Both the position numbers and the translations under genes were made by a program. Below, piece after piece: positions 49,431 through 62,741 of a stretch of DNA of 64,000 nucleotides. How positions within the stretch are numbered: position 1 is the first letter of the stretch; every line of letters begins with the position of its first letter. The stretch spans positions 409,204-473,203 of the forward strand of contig NC_045139.1 of the NCBI RefSeq assembly GCF_008831285.2, in the 5' to 3' direction. This DNA comes from Nymphaea colorata (lineage: Eukaryota; Streptophyta; Magnoliopsida; Nymphaeales; Nymphaeaceae). The notes under the pieces were generated by a model, which worked only from the letters and a program-made list of their open reading frames with translations, searched no databases and was not told the DNA's origin.

Positions 49431-51650
49431 AAGGGGAAAGATTGCGCAGTCTCGGGATTCTTTTGGGGAGAGGAGCCCGGGGCCGCACCGTGGGCCCCAC
49501 TACGAGTATGGCTCCACGTGGACCCCTGATGAGCGGTCGGCGTGATAGGGGGAGGAACAGCATTACTCCGGTTCCCGGAAATCTCTCTTCATAAGGACAC
49601 TATTACCACTGCCCGTACTTGATATTTACGAGAGCGCCATCCCTCCCCCCCCCACCCCCCAAGTTAGTTCCAATCAATAAACGGATCGGATCACGAGAGT
49701 ATTGAACGTGGAAACAAATCTAATAGAGAGGATTCGAATCTGATTCTTCAAAGGAAAAAACAAATCTTGTTGCTTTAATCAATGTTAATTGAATTAGATT
49801 CATGAAACACTCTCAATTTTTAAGTATATTTATGAAACTGTTACAAACCGTTCTCATTGCCAAACAGCCTCTTAAAATCATAGGTCGCCTTGATTATGGT
49901 AATCACATACTCTGTGCAGTATTAAATTCATTGGCTCGATGCTCAATAATGCAGTTACACTCAAGAAAAGCAAGGTTATGAGGGAGGGAGTTGTGCTTGC
50001 AAACTTGGTGGATGAATCTTTTTAGAGAGAGAGAGAGAGAGAGAGTAAAGACAAGAAGAACAGTGCACCATATAAAATAAAATCTGGCTGGTTAGGCATA
50101 TCTGTCCTACTTGATTTGGCTAATTTTTAAGCAAATCTGGCCTTTCATGATTCCGGAGCCAAACCGGTTGCTTTACAGCCCAACAAACGACACCAAATAA
50201 CCTCAAAAGGAAAAACCAAAAGAAAACGCTGCTCTGGTCGATGAAAAAACAAAACAAAAGCCCACAATCTAGATCCAAATCCAAATCTAAGTTCAAACTT
50301 CCCCCATCTATGCCACGAGAATGTGATCGGAAAGGGCAATTTAGTAATTCAAGCTTAACGGCCCCATCCTTCCGCTCTTCTGACTCGTCGTGGTAAATGG
50401 TCGGGGGGCAAACAAGTAACGGTCGCCTCTGCGGGACCCGCATTTGATTTGGAGGCCGTCGGCAAGACAAATACGCTTGGATATTTTATAATATTAAAAC
50501 ACATTTAATGGCGTTAAATACGGCTGTTTACTATTTTGTGCGTATTTGCTGTCCAGCATTTGAAGTTTCCTGCGTTTTCAACCGCTTGATATTGTATGTA
50601 TAACGCGTAAAACGAAGTTGTAAAATGAGGTTAAGTTCAGAATGGACCGTGTTTGGTTGTGACCAAAGCCTGGGAAAGCGTGGTCAAAGAGAGATAGCTT
50701 ATACAGGATGCAAAGAACTCATGGGGCGGCTCGCCCACACCATGTGGGGGTGGTGGCTGTTGAATTATTGGTTTTGCGTAACGTTAACAATTCCTTGATA
50801 ATTTTCATTTAAATACACGTCAAATTCTAGGTTAATGAGCCATCTAGTGTTACAAGCTGTTTACACCTCTTTTTTCTCTCTCTAAACCATCCATTCCAGA
50901 CGTTTTGAAAGAATTTGTAGCGCGTCTTGTGTAGAGGATGTTCACTTTGCTATTCGCCTACGGGTTTTTCATCTACTACTCGGTGATTCTATTGTTCCAT
51001 CTGTCTACTCTATATTCATCACTCTTATTTATTATGTTTTATTGTACTGCTAATTGGTATATTTTGTTCTTCTATTTTGTTTTTGCAGTTTGTTTTTATA
51101 GTAAGAGACTTCTTGTCCCCAAATTTTATTATATATTTTTATTTTATCGGCTCTTCCTTCTTTTTCATTCTATATATATATATATAGAGATATATATATA
51201 TATAGAGAGAGAGAGATTTTGGGTTGCTGAGATATTGTGCTACTTGGCTTTGGCTTTAGTTCTAATTTACTTCAGTTAAAACACAAAAGAAAACTTCCTA
51301 TTAAAGCTTCTATCATTTGGGCAGTGAACATACATGAACTAGTTTGTAGCCCATAGCTCAACCGAATGACTTTCATGAGGCCACCTTGACCTGCTGCTAC
51401 CAAATGCATGGAGCCCTTGTTTCATAATCTATGAGCTCGTGTGAGATGAGTCGCCTACTTTACATTAGATGCATTTTTCGCCATAATATAATCCATATGG
51501 AGCCCCATGTATTAATTATTTTATACCTATGTTAGTTATCTATTATATGCGAGTGTCGTCTTGCTATAATATATTATCATGTCACTATATCGAATAATGT
51601 ATTTACCATTATTAAATGATTTCAGCGACCTAGAGCTCTATCACATCACT

Positions 51651-51724
51651 AATAAAAGTTGAATCTGACTCTTTCAACCTTAGGACGAATAAAAGTTGAA
51701 TCTGAATCCTTCAACCTTGAGGCG
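51651..51724. repeat. Tandem duplication, period 37 bp
   Basis: AATAAAAGTTGAATCTGA begins both copies, 51651-51687 and 51688-51724, and TTCAACCTT lies near the end of each. The GGCGGTGTTTAGTGG sequence right after (51723) looks like a DNA-element terminus. Confidence 0.85.
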
Positions 51725-52123
51725 GTGTTTAGTGGTTTTTGATTTAAGAATGAAAATTCTAGGACTATAATTTCTTCTCAAACTGGAATAGAATCAAAAC
51801 TTCAGGTTCCAGTATCTTAATTTCGAAAACAGAATACCATGTTTGTTTAATAATTTCAAATTCTTAAAAAAAATAGCCTTTTGATTCTAAAATTCTATGA
51901 TTTTGGGTACAGCAGCAAAAATATAAACAAACCGATTCTCTGATCCGACCTAGTAAAAGTTCAAAAAAGAAAAAGAAAAAAGAAAACGGGAGTTGGGTAC
52001 ATTCCCAATGTCCCCATTGATAATGTGTGATCCTCATGGCGCTCCTATCTCAAATAGTCCCTTTGTCAGCATCTGTAAGCTCAGAGCCTACTGCAATTTC
52101 CAGCATTTTTCTTGTCATCTTAT

Positions 52124-52126
<3 letters not shown>

Positions 52127-52188
<62 letters not shown>
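52127..52188. repeat. (AT)n microsatellite, longest in the window
   Basis: About 31 uninterrupted AT units. The frames reading IYIYIY through it on both strands are artefacts. Confidence 0.97.
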
Positions 52189-52193
<5 letters not shown>

Positions 52194-54024
52194 CATTTTC
52201 TTCTTCAATGAGGGTATCTTCCCGATGTGGACTTTTTGGGAAGAATTCTTATTTGGCTTGTCAAAATTTTCATCAACCAAATAAAAAATTGGGAAGAAGA
52301 AAAAAAACAAAATTTGGATTTCTACCTACTTCTTATGCATTTCTACCTAAGTTTGTTAGCTCATAAAAAAGCCACCAACCTTACTGGCTGTACCTACTTG
52401 ACTTAACCCAGCAATCTGCCGCAGTTGGGTTCTCCCAAATTAGGTCCATGCCACAGCTAGAAGACAATAAGAATGCCATCTTCGTTCATCTATGTTCAGC
52501 AAAGGGAAGGCGTTCCTGATTAATGACCAGAAATCCAACTTCTCTTTATTTCTGTAACACATGGCACACACAGATTCGAGGTCATCTGGTTGAAAAAGGT
52601 CAAGAGTTCAAATCCCTTGACATTGATCAACAGCTGTGTTAACCTTCATTATTAGGATGACTAATCAAAATCATGAAGTTGGCGCGAGAGGTGTTGGCAT
52701 AACAGCTTGGGTTAATAGCTGATAGACGATGGTAACTGGCTCAAGAGACAATGGAGGAGGAAATTGTATTACTAGTCGACATGCAGTGCAAGCACCAACA
52801 TAAGAGCTTAGCGCAACATTCAAGGTGAAAGGTATACCATAAGTCTACCGAAGCCCCAAAACAAGTTGGAACCTTAAAACATGAGGGTATGATCTTGAGA
52901 TTTTATGTTAAAGGCTCTTTCTGCTAACTCAAATTAAAAAGATAAAAAAACTCCAACATAAAGGCATAGATGTCGCCTTAAAACTTATGGTTAAAGAGAT
53001 ATTTTTGTCTTTTTAATGCAAACCAAGTTGCCATCCAGTACGGTGCCATCCATCAACTTTCTCTTGGATATTGGAAGTTCTTAAGTTCATGTTTCTTAAG
53101 CACAAATCTTGGTAGAAAGAAGGCTTGGGGTTCTGCGCCATTGAATTCGATAAACGAAGCAATAGAAAAAACAGAAAAAGGAAAAGGAAACTTTCAAAGT
53201 TCAGAAAGGCTTAAAAAGACTCAAAAATACAACTGGTCAAAAGGATTTGGTACCAAGAATGCGACTATTCTGTTTGCCTGACAATTTTTTATCAAGAAAG
53301 AATGATGGGTCTTTTTATAACTGCCACCAAGACTACTGTTTACTACTTTTTTATATATTGAAAGGTGGCACCTCCTGCTCTGGAATCAACCAATTTGCAG
53401 CTAATTGGTCAACGCTCAAAAGACAGACCGTTCTCTGTTCAAGAAAATGATGGGCATTAAAGCTTGGCTCCTCGCCACATGCCGCAGTATAACAAAGGCA
53501 TTTATGCTGCAACTCCCGGTACCAACTCAGGGAGCACAGTTGAGTAATTAATTCGGTGACGGATGGGAGTCAGGAGGTGTACAGGAGAACATGCCGGTGG
53601 TTGCAGACTTGGCAGACACTGCCGGAGCCAGACATCCAAATTCATCTCTGCTTTCTCGCCGGGGAAAAGCTAACAGTAACTTAACAGTAAATCATAAAAG
53701 TTCCCAAAGTTGCCGAAGAGAATTCATTAATAGCGAAAAGAGCGCCACCTGCAGAAAGGCCGGAGAGGGGAAGTGTGCAGTGAAGATCTTGACATGGCTC
53801 TTTCAGAATGATGGTTGACTTTGTTTGGCTTGCTTTAAAGATAAAGGTGATTGCAGAGAGAGAGAGAGAGAGAAAGAGTACCATAATTGCGATTAAATAA
53901 CGTTACCCTTCCTTTTTTTTTTTTTTTTTATGATGAGGAAGCATGTACTATATAGAATTGGAGATCATTTGATGGCCTCCCCTTAATACAGTAGATCTTA
54001 GTCAGTGTCCTATTCTTTACAGAA

Positions 54025-54375
54025 CACCCGTTAGACAAGCCACAAATATCATCTAAGGAAGAATTTGTTCTGGGGTTTGAAATATTTTAGTGGTTGAAGT
54101 TCGAATTTGTGCTGGGGTTTGAAATATTTTAGTGGTTTAAGTGCTTGACTTTGTGTACCAAGGTCACCCATCAGGCAAGCCACCAATATGATACGAGGCA
54201 GAAATTATACTGGGTAATTTGAGCTTTGAAATCTTCTAGTGCATGTTTTAAATGCTTAACTTTATGCACCAATATCATCACCCATCAGAAAAGCCAGATA
54301 TGATCCAAGGCAGAGTTTAACCTGGGTACCCAGATAAGATAAGGTTTGCAATGTCTCGGTGGTTTAAGCGCTTAA
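54025..54375. repeat. Degenerate tandem repeats, nested 42-bp and about 110-140-bp units
   Basis: CACCCRTYAGRCAAGCCA-type unit starts occur at 54025, 54165 and 54279. Each is followed by an AAGGCAGAATT-like phrase and then GGTTTGAAATATTTTAGTGG with TTTAAGTGCTT. Inside the first unit a 42-bp pair (54061-54102 and 54103-54144) is nearly identical. Confidence 0.7.
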
Positions 54376-57095
54376 ATAAATGTCTAATGTATGTTGAAGT
54401 GTCATTGTTTCCAGAGAACAGATGGAGCAGGGGCTGGTAGGTAGGCAGTCTGTGGTTTAAATTTCGGGACGTTAACTCTTTGTGTTACAAAAGGCGAGTC
54501 ACCGACATGCAAGTTGAAGCATGAGAAGGTGGCACCTCGAAAGTAGGCACTATAAGCTAAGAGAATAAATGGTTGGTTTGACTTTCTTTTAGATGATATA
54601 ATGAAATACTGTTCTTACTCACCAAAAACTAGTTGGTGTCTTAGTCCAGATATAGTGGCCAAATAAAACAAAACTGTTGGCAATGAAATTTCATAGTAAC
54701 TCAGTTCTTTCAATATGCTCAAGAAATCAAGGTGCGTACACATTTAAACCAATTAATATTGGCACAACTAAGAACCTGCCCCTTAGTTTTGAGGCCACCT
54801 TTTCATTTTGAGGATCTTCATTTCCATTGACTTTAAGAGGTTTGTTTGATTACACGCTGTTTTTCGCCCATTCACACCTAGCGGTACGACTTCAATTGCA
54901 TGATTTTGCGGCAGAAGAACTTGAGGCTAATAGTCTGCTCCTAAGGCGGCCTATGCTTGCTTTGACTCGAGCGACTTTTGTAGGTTTTGAATTCCCGCTG
55001 CTTGCATGACAACTGAAACACCACAATACAAGCAAAACTCTGTTGGAAAATTCCGGATTTCAGATCTCAGTTTACTCACGTCTTGCTTCAAACACGGTGG
55101 CAATTTATATACGATAATTTATCCACACAACCTACTTATGAACTTCGTTTCTGCAGTTTGGACATGCTATATGCAGAGTGCGCAGAGTAAAAGATTTCAG
55201 TTGGTGCTTTTTTCTTCTCTTCATTTTCCCCAAGACAAATTGTGGCAGTTGAAATGTATTTGACATGAAATTCTAGTTAAGACACGACTATGTTTTGCAA
55301 TTTTAGTTATACAAAACGTAGCTCTACTGTGGCCCCTTATTTAGACATAGATACCCATGAAACAGCAAAAGCGTGGCTTCTCCATTGCCTCAGTAAGAAG
55401 ACAAGTACGAGCAGCCTACAACTCATTTACGTTCATCTGATCACGACGAATGCCAAAATTTCAAAATCCTTACGTATATGAGAGAGAGATTCTGACTTAA
55501 TTTTTTCACAAGCTACCATTCCTGACTTTCTTTATCCAAGTTAGTCGAAGAGAAACGTAAACCTTGAGGGCAGCAGAGAAGCTTCGTAAGGACGCTTACC
55601 CATGCGAGATCTGATGTCTAATCCAACATTAATTGCCCGCTCTCTATCGTGCAATGGTGGTTGTGACTTTATACAAGTCGGCTATCTTGAATGACGAATC
55701 TGAGGGATCTGATCACTACCACATATTTTTACTCGATAAACAGTATAAAAGCGACTCATGCTATGACAAATAAAATTAGCTTATAAAAGAAAAAAAGTTA
55801 CCCGATCGACCAAAACAAGCCTTCACTAAACAATCTATGGATTTAAATGCCTTCAAGAACTATTTTCTAACAATTAACGGACTACCAATTCAGTTCTAGA
55901 GCGGACAGATATTTGAGAAAGATGAGATCTTACAAGTTGCCGACATTGTGAAAATAGGCTTATGATTCAAATCGGAAAAACAAACAATTCAGTGAATCAA
56001 CTGCATAGAGCGAAATCTCTCGACCAAATCAATTTCAAGAAATACATTTTGTCTAACAAGTGTGAGAGAAAAAACAAACAAAAAATTAGAAAATGTTTAG
56101 ACATTTTATGAAAATGTTCGACGCGCAAATTTAAATCTTTTGTCCCCAGAGGACCCCAGGCCCAGTTCATCCATGCCTACCACCAGCGAGTGGCCGATCG
56201 CCATTGCCTCGCACATCGCGGAAGGACGCACATGGTCCCTAGACACAAAAAGCGGGAAAAGAACAACATAGGATACCGCGTAGACATCGGTAGAGCAGAG
56301 AACACGAGACCCTTCCATTATTAAAGCTCAGCACGCCTTTTAGCCAATCAGTAAAAAACATGGGGACCGACAAACCCAAGATTTCCCACCAAACCTTTCC
56401 CCAGCGGATTCACGCAGTGAACAAGAAAGATGGCAGCAGACCCGTCGTTTTCTTTACCCTCACGCACAGTACCCGCATATTCTACAATGGCGCCAGAGGA
56501 TTTCTTTTCCCATCTTTTTCTCCTCCTTTTCCCGACCCAGTGTCCCCTCAATCACTCAGTAATTAAAACTTGTTGTTCGAAAAGGAACATACCGGAGGGG
56601 GGGGGGGGGGATTCTTGGAAGATGGCAGCAAGAGATGCAGAATACGTGCACATCACCAACTTGGTAAAAGAGTTACTGTGCATTTACACCACTATACACA
56701 ACGTTTATAGTAGGGAGAGATATACATGAAAAGGAAGAAGAAGGCTGAAACTGTCTGCATGGGACCGCCTCGTTATGTACAGTGTGGGCATCCATGACCC
56801 TGCAGCATACAGCGGATGGCGTCAGAAAGGACGTCAGTCGTGAAGCGTCATAAATTGCAGAATGCCTGGACAGTGTGAAAAGGATGTGTGGTTGGAAGTC
56901 GTTAACAAGCTCAAATGCAGACACACAGGCAACAAATTCAAAATTTTTGGGCGGTTGTAGAACTGGGAAATCACGGGGATGGTAGATGCTTAGATGGCGG
57001 CTTCCTCGGCCCTTCCTCCTTTTCCAACCTACTCGAGGGAAAAAAGTAACTGAACGTTGTGTTTTGAAGACGACGAGAAAGTCATACCAGTTAGC

Positions 57096-60000
57096 CTACG
57101 ACGCCCGATTCCTCCTCTTGGACCGCAGCTGGGTGAGCTTGTCTCTCCATTGAGCTAAAATAACACGACAGGAAACGAACAGGTCATTACAGAAGAAATG
57201 TCGACGAAAACCGACTAGTTCCACACGGCCATTGACACTGTGTGATTAACAGCAGAGAAGAGATGCGGAGCTATATACATGTCACGACCCACTAGGTAGA
57301 TCAAGCTAGTCCACTACATGCCCACTGCTTATCTTCCCAGTCCCCAGCACAAGTTGACGCTTCCTAAAACATGCTAGGATAAATTCCAATGCAACTGGTG
57401 CTTGGTGCTTTCACTCGACATGGACCCGATTTGACCTGACGGCCAACAGAATACGGGTACAGTCAGAGAACGACAAAATCTGAAAGAATCTTGCCAAGAT
57501 CGACCTACAATTTGCCAAAATCCTGAAAAAATCTCAACCTATCACGCTCTCTCTGTCTCTCTGTCTCTCTCTCTCTCTCTTGTGTGTGTGTGTGTGTGTA
57601 AGACTAGGAAATCATCTGTTAACAATGGAGAATAATTTGGAATATAAGAAAGCAATACCTGCATCTCCATAACGCTCTTCACCAGCGGCAATTATCATAT
57701 TACGGACCAACTCAAATTCTGTGCTTTCAATACAAGGCTGACCATCCGGCCTGAAAGATTCTTAACCATGTTAGTTTCCAATTTTAGTTGTGAATTGAGC
57801 ATCAGAGATTCAGAAAAGCAGAACAACAACAACCAAAAAGATTTAAGCATGACTACAAATGTTCTTATATTGACAATAAGCATGCCCATATATGTCTTTT
57901 TCCTTTTTAATATTTGAGAAGCTTTTAATGTCACCTATCAAGTTCCGTGAACAGCAGACCATCGGAAAGAGGGGTGTCAATAGCAACTTTCTTTGGCTCA
58001 ACTATTCGCATCCCGTCACTATATGCCAATTGTTTGTTTACTTGTATAGGCACCTGCATTTGCATTAAACAAGATAAATAAAATAGGACATAGACCTCCA
58101 AACTCAATTCATCCAGCCAACCCGTTCCCAATGGCAACCACAGTGGCATGTGGAATATACTAAAGTTAGAATGCATTCGGGAATTCCCAAACAAGGCCAG
58201 CAAAATGAGCTCATGCAGTTTCTTCTGTTGTAACAAATTCAAAAATAAAATGATAACTAGACAGTTGAGTTGGTGCAGGTTACATCTTAAGCACAATCTG
58301 ATAATAGCACTGTTCCTATAAAACCCCCAACTCCAAAAATTTCCTGTAGTAAGCTTTAATTTGAGGTATCGATTTTTCTCATTTCCCATATACGCTGTAT
58401 TTCCTATGATATCTACTAGAGCAAGATGGATAAAGCTGAGAAAATCAACACCAGATAAAGTAATAATCTTTTCACAAGTTCCACTTTCCTATAAACCTAC
58501 TCTTGTCAAGATGGACGGCCTCAGAAAATCAACATTGAATTAGGTAATGTAATATTTGCCAGATGTTTCACGAAGTTCTAACCACAACAGACAGCATTTC
58601 TTTTGCACAGCTTCGTTGGTGCTTTCTAAAAGACCTAAAGAAAAATGTAAACTAATATGAATTCTAGAAAGCAAACCCTCCAGGCAGATACCATCGTAAC
58701 ATTACCATTCATGACTGCAGTAAAATAAGGACTCCAACATGAACATAATGCAGACTTGGAAAGCCAGGACAGGATATTAATTCATGAGATTGGATATGGA
58801 TCTAAATATATTTGATGCCATTCCAGTTAAGTTTTAAAAGAAACATACTCACTGTAAAATGACCCATATCGACTGGGTCCAAATTCTAAATATGTAATGT
58901 GACTTAAAATTACCTAACACAAAAATCGTAAATTTGTAAAGCAAAAAATAAAATGAAGAAAAAAGTGGCAAAATTTTTCTTTATACCCTATAATGTGCAG
59001 GCTTTTGTAGATGCAAACAAAGTTGACCGCTTAAATCATTACTCTCAATACTTAAATGGGTGTCAACACAAATAAGTTTTCATTTGTGTATGACACTATT
59101 GACTTACTCGCGGGAGTACTGAAACAACTTAATGGCAATAAAAATTTGAACTTTTTTTGGGTCAATAGACATAGCTATTACAACAAAGAACATGAAAGCT
59201 CCAATTTTTGTTTCATGAAATCAGCATTAAAGTTTTCTTTTCTTTAAAAAAGGAGCAACAATGCCTTTTAGGCTTTTACAGTGAACTTAATATTTAGCCC
59301 TAAGAAGTTCATATCACTTTAATTTGAAACGACGCATTTTCTTTGTCTTTTATGTTTAAGTGGTGTAATGAAAGATGACCTTGCACCATATTGTAACATA
59401 CAGTAGGGTGTTCTCTTTTTTTTTTTTTGGAGAGGGTGGGGGGGGGGGGGTGCGTGCGCACTGTAAGACTGTAAGTTGCACCATATAGGGTATACTTACA
59501 TCCTAAAGCTAGTTTCAGAAATGTATAATTATTCTTATTCATAATTATATTAATAAATGTATCTTATGATACACAATCGTATCTACAACACTGCATTAAT
59601 GTGTACCTACTACCTACATATTTACTTGGTCCCCACAAACCAACAACTACCTCTGGAGCTTAGAAGATATTTCCTGAACAGCCCCAAAACCTAACAAATA
59701 TTGTAAATGAACATGAATAGGGGGAAAACCAGCCAAGCCAAGTTGCCTAGACTCTGGCATTCGAGCGTAAGACCAAGGGGTTGGCATAGGTGGAGTGGAG
59801 TGGGCCTTAGCTGTTTGACGGCCAGTGAGGTTCCAGCTTCAATTATTTGTGCAAGCTGAAGCATACAGAGGCCATGCCATGGGCTGAAGTACTAGCCTCG
59901 AGGTTTTATGCCAATGAGAGCAAAAAAGACTCTCAGTACAGGTTATGTAATAAATGAAATAAAAAGAACATTTGAATAGATTCTCAAAGAGGCTCAGCTT

Positions 60001-62704
60001 ATCTGTCATCGCCCATCACCACAAAGTTGCTCAGACCAAACTAAAAGAGAAGCAACTAGCAAAATATAACAAATTCTAAGATGTGACAATGACAACTGAC
60101 AAGTCAACAACAAGATCAATCATAGAATCAACCTTAAGAGTCATACCAGGATACCAGCTGGTTAACACTGATATATTACAAGATTACTGTTTCATGTTTG
60201 TAGACAGCAATATGGAGATATGTTAAAGTTCATACTTCTGGAACAATAGGATCAATTATTGGATCAACCTCAACAGTCATACCAGGATGGCAGCTAGTTA
60301 GCAACTTAACACTGAGATATTTATAGAATAAATATTTCATGTTTCTAGACAGCATAAATATGGAGATACGTTCATGTTTATACATCTAATTAACTATTCG
60401 GGTACCTGACATCTCACTGCAATATTAATGGCATCTGATGGACGGAGATCAAAGCAGAACCTTTCTGTAATATCACCAACCTGTAAATTATATCAAACAA
60501 ATATAGGTTTTAAAATCCTGCTGCTTATTTGCTGACTGACTATGCACAAAAGTGATTAAGCAATGCAGTGTATTTACCTTCTCAAGATACAACTGAGCAA
60601 AATAAGCCTCATGCACTCTCTTTGTAACTCGCACTAATTTTACCTGCAAATAAGAACCATCTTTAGTGCATCCAGTATCTCCACTAAAAAGAACCGGTTA
60701 CAAAAAAGAAATAACCTACTTCACCTTGGTTTCTTAACCAAGCAGGAAATATTACCTCATAACCCATTTTTGAAATCATTTCCTTTAGTATTTGATAAAG
60801 GGTTGGCCGTGCCTGAGGAAAGAAATTTAGCACAATTATGGACTATTCATAAGAGATATAGTTGAATTGTAATCTAAAAACAATATTTCAAAGAAACAAA
60901 AAAGCAGGTTGTAGAGGAACAGGTAACAGACAATTTGAACATTTCGAACTGCAGCCATCAACAGCACACTTGGCATCTCCACTGCAATTAAAAAAAAATG
61001 TTCAACATAAAATCAAGGTTCTTAGCATAAGTCCAATTAAAACACACTGTTCATCAGCTTATTCTTATCTGCATAATTTTAGCATATCGAGTTAACAACT
61101 TGTTATTCCCAAGGAAACAAATACGTACTGACAATGATTGGAAGAAGAAGACCACTTCCATCCTCCATCCTGAGCACAATTGCAGGATGTGGAGCATAAT
61201 CTGGCAAAGGTCCACCATGGGGGTTGTTATGCTCACACCTAACGTACCGACCATCTCGCATTTTAATTAGAAAACCCTCTGCCCCACTTCTTACTTCAAC
61301 TGTAAAACCAATAATCATGAGAAACTAATAAGTCCATGGAGTCATGTCGGTTGTAATAGGAAAGAAAATCCAGGCACATTGTAACAAACTTACAATGAAG
61401 CCAAATAAATAAAAAAAAGCAAATTATCAATTATCACATGTTTCCAACTGACACCTCTCATCTGATGCTATACAGCATAATTAGATGATGAATCACAGAA
61501 ATAGAAAGTCACCAGCGCTCTGATGCTATGTAGCATGAATTAAGTGACGAACTACAGAAATAAAATACGTCTAGTACTGAATAGTTTCATATGTGCCTGG
61601 AACAAGAAGATGGTTAAGTAGCAAAAAATTAAAATACATAAATAGAGATGATATCAGTCAAGTATGACAAGAAACTCACAACGGACAGTAAAAAGGGACA
61701 TTGAAACAAAGCTCTTTGTTTACATCCTTGAACAGGTAATGAAACCTAAAGCATAAAGAATGATGCTCTTCGGCTATAAATAGACAAACAATTGGCAATA
61801 AAACAGCATTTGTCCTCTACTCAGATCTGCTAATCACTTAAGCAAAGAAATAAAAATAAAGACATGATTTTATTGTTGTTACTCCTGTTGTTTTAGACTT
61901 TTAGTGATGCAAAAAAGGAAAAATAAGGTAGCCGTAAGATATTGAATAAATTATAATAAAAAATTTTTATTTGAAAAATTTACCAAGCACTTTCATAATA
62001 AAAATTACAATGACACCATTGTTTGGGCTTCCAAAATTTATTGAGAAATGCCACGGTTCAAACCCCCGAAGAGACCAATATCATGGCATTTATAAGGACA
62101 AACCCCCAGGTTGTGTGTCCCATGTCCTCTCCTGATTTAGCTTCACATAGGCAGAGTGACAGTGATGTAAATGATGTATGAAATAGCCATTAAAAGGGAC
62201 CAATTAACCAACCATCAGAAAAAAAAAAACTCAGGTGAGATATGCAATAAAACAAGAGTTTAAGTGGTTAAGTCATGGAAATGTCATATTTGGAGTGATT
62301 AGGGAAATGGTGAGCAAGAATTTCTCAATTGAGTAAATTTTTCAGCTACACGAGAGTGCAAGGTAACTCCAGTAATACTAGTTTGTCAAAGATAATAACT
62401 TACCAGCTTCAACAACGCTGGAGTTAACATATTCCTCATCATTCTCATTGAAGTTTTCTGCCATACTCCCACTACCATCTGATGATGAACTGAAACTGCA
62501 CTTAATTGTCCGGTGTTTTCCTACAACTGCTGGTCTCAGCAGATCCCCAACTTTTATATAACCTCTACAGCTGCCCATGGAGCGGGAGCTCCCACTTCTC
62601 ATCACATTCGTCTTTAGAAGAGATTTTCTTACTAAGCACATAGTGCCCCGCTCCTGTTTTGCATGGACAGCATGATAAATAACAGGTCCTTGCAAGGTTC
62701 CCAT
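57096..62704 (-). CDS. BBD: Bifunctional nuclease in basal defense response (BFN + UVR domains)
   Basis: Family members have RNase and DNase activity and act in defence and ABA-linked responses. Minus-strand exons: 62404-62704, 61129-61299, 60932-60981, 60756-60812, 60578-60643, 60406-60480, 57935-58053, 57659-57750 and 57096-57154. They total 990 nt and 329 aa, as in the known plant proteins. The N terminus is MGTLQGPVIYHAV, with NENDEEYVNSSVVEA at about 86-100. The BFN domain (about 101-260) has RCEHNNPHGGPLPDYAPHPA, LLLPIIV, EMPSVLLMAAVRNVQI, FDLRPSDAINIAVRC and QVNKQLAYSDGMR. A UVR-type end reads ERYGDAAQWRDKLTQL, then basic SKRRNR. The start is the first in-frame ATG after a leader acceptor at 62742. 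The intron at 58054-60405 (2,352 nt) is the longest in this gene and holds a G-run at 59438-59450. Confidence 0.95.
57545..57600. repeat. CT/GT compound microsatellite in a BBD intron
   Basis: Interrupted CTCTCTGTCTCT tracts are followed by (TG)n of about nine units, between the last two BBD exons. Confidence 0.9.
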
Positions 62705-62741
62705 GTTCAAAAGTCTGCTTGCAGCGTTACCTTCACCACAC

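Larger units (their letters stand above)
49431..57095. other. Gene-poor interval between SFH copy B and BBD
   Basis: About 7.6 kb. It carries the SFH copy B promoter (49.4-49.7 kb, GC-richer, with a C-run at 49643-49662) and GA tracts at 50025-50044. The very AT-rich stretch 50.8-51.3 kb gives spurious membrane-like frames. Also present are a 37-bp tandem pair at 51651-51724, a possible MITE near 51720-51920, (AT)n at 52127-52188, degenerate repeats at 54025-54375 and a G-run at 56597-56610. No exon of a known family was found. The frame at 53591-53818 (75 aa) is unrecognised. Confidence 0.45.

Noticed and set aside
50938-51279. 113-codon membrane-like frame
   Set aside because: It is in AT-rich sequence crossing AT and GA microsatellites. 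Phe/Tyr/Leu-rich translations are expected from such composition.
52050-52366. Three overlapping frames of about 70-86 codons
   Set aside because: All are created by the (AT)n tract, which is open in every frame as IYIY.
52595-52625. B-box-like GAGTTCAAATCCC suggesting a tRNA or SINE
   Set aside because: There is no matching A box at the right distance and no cloverleaf. A similar GGTTCAAACCCCC at 62050 also lacks partners.
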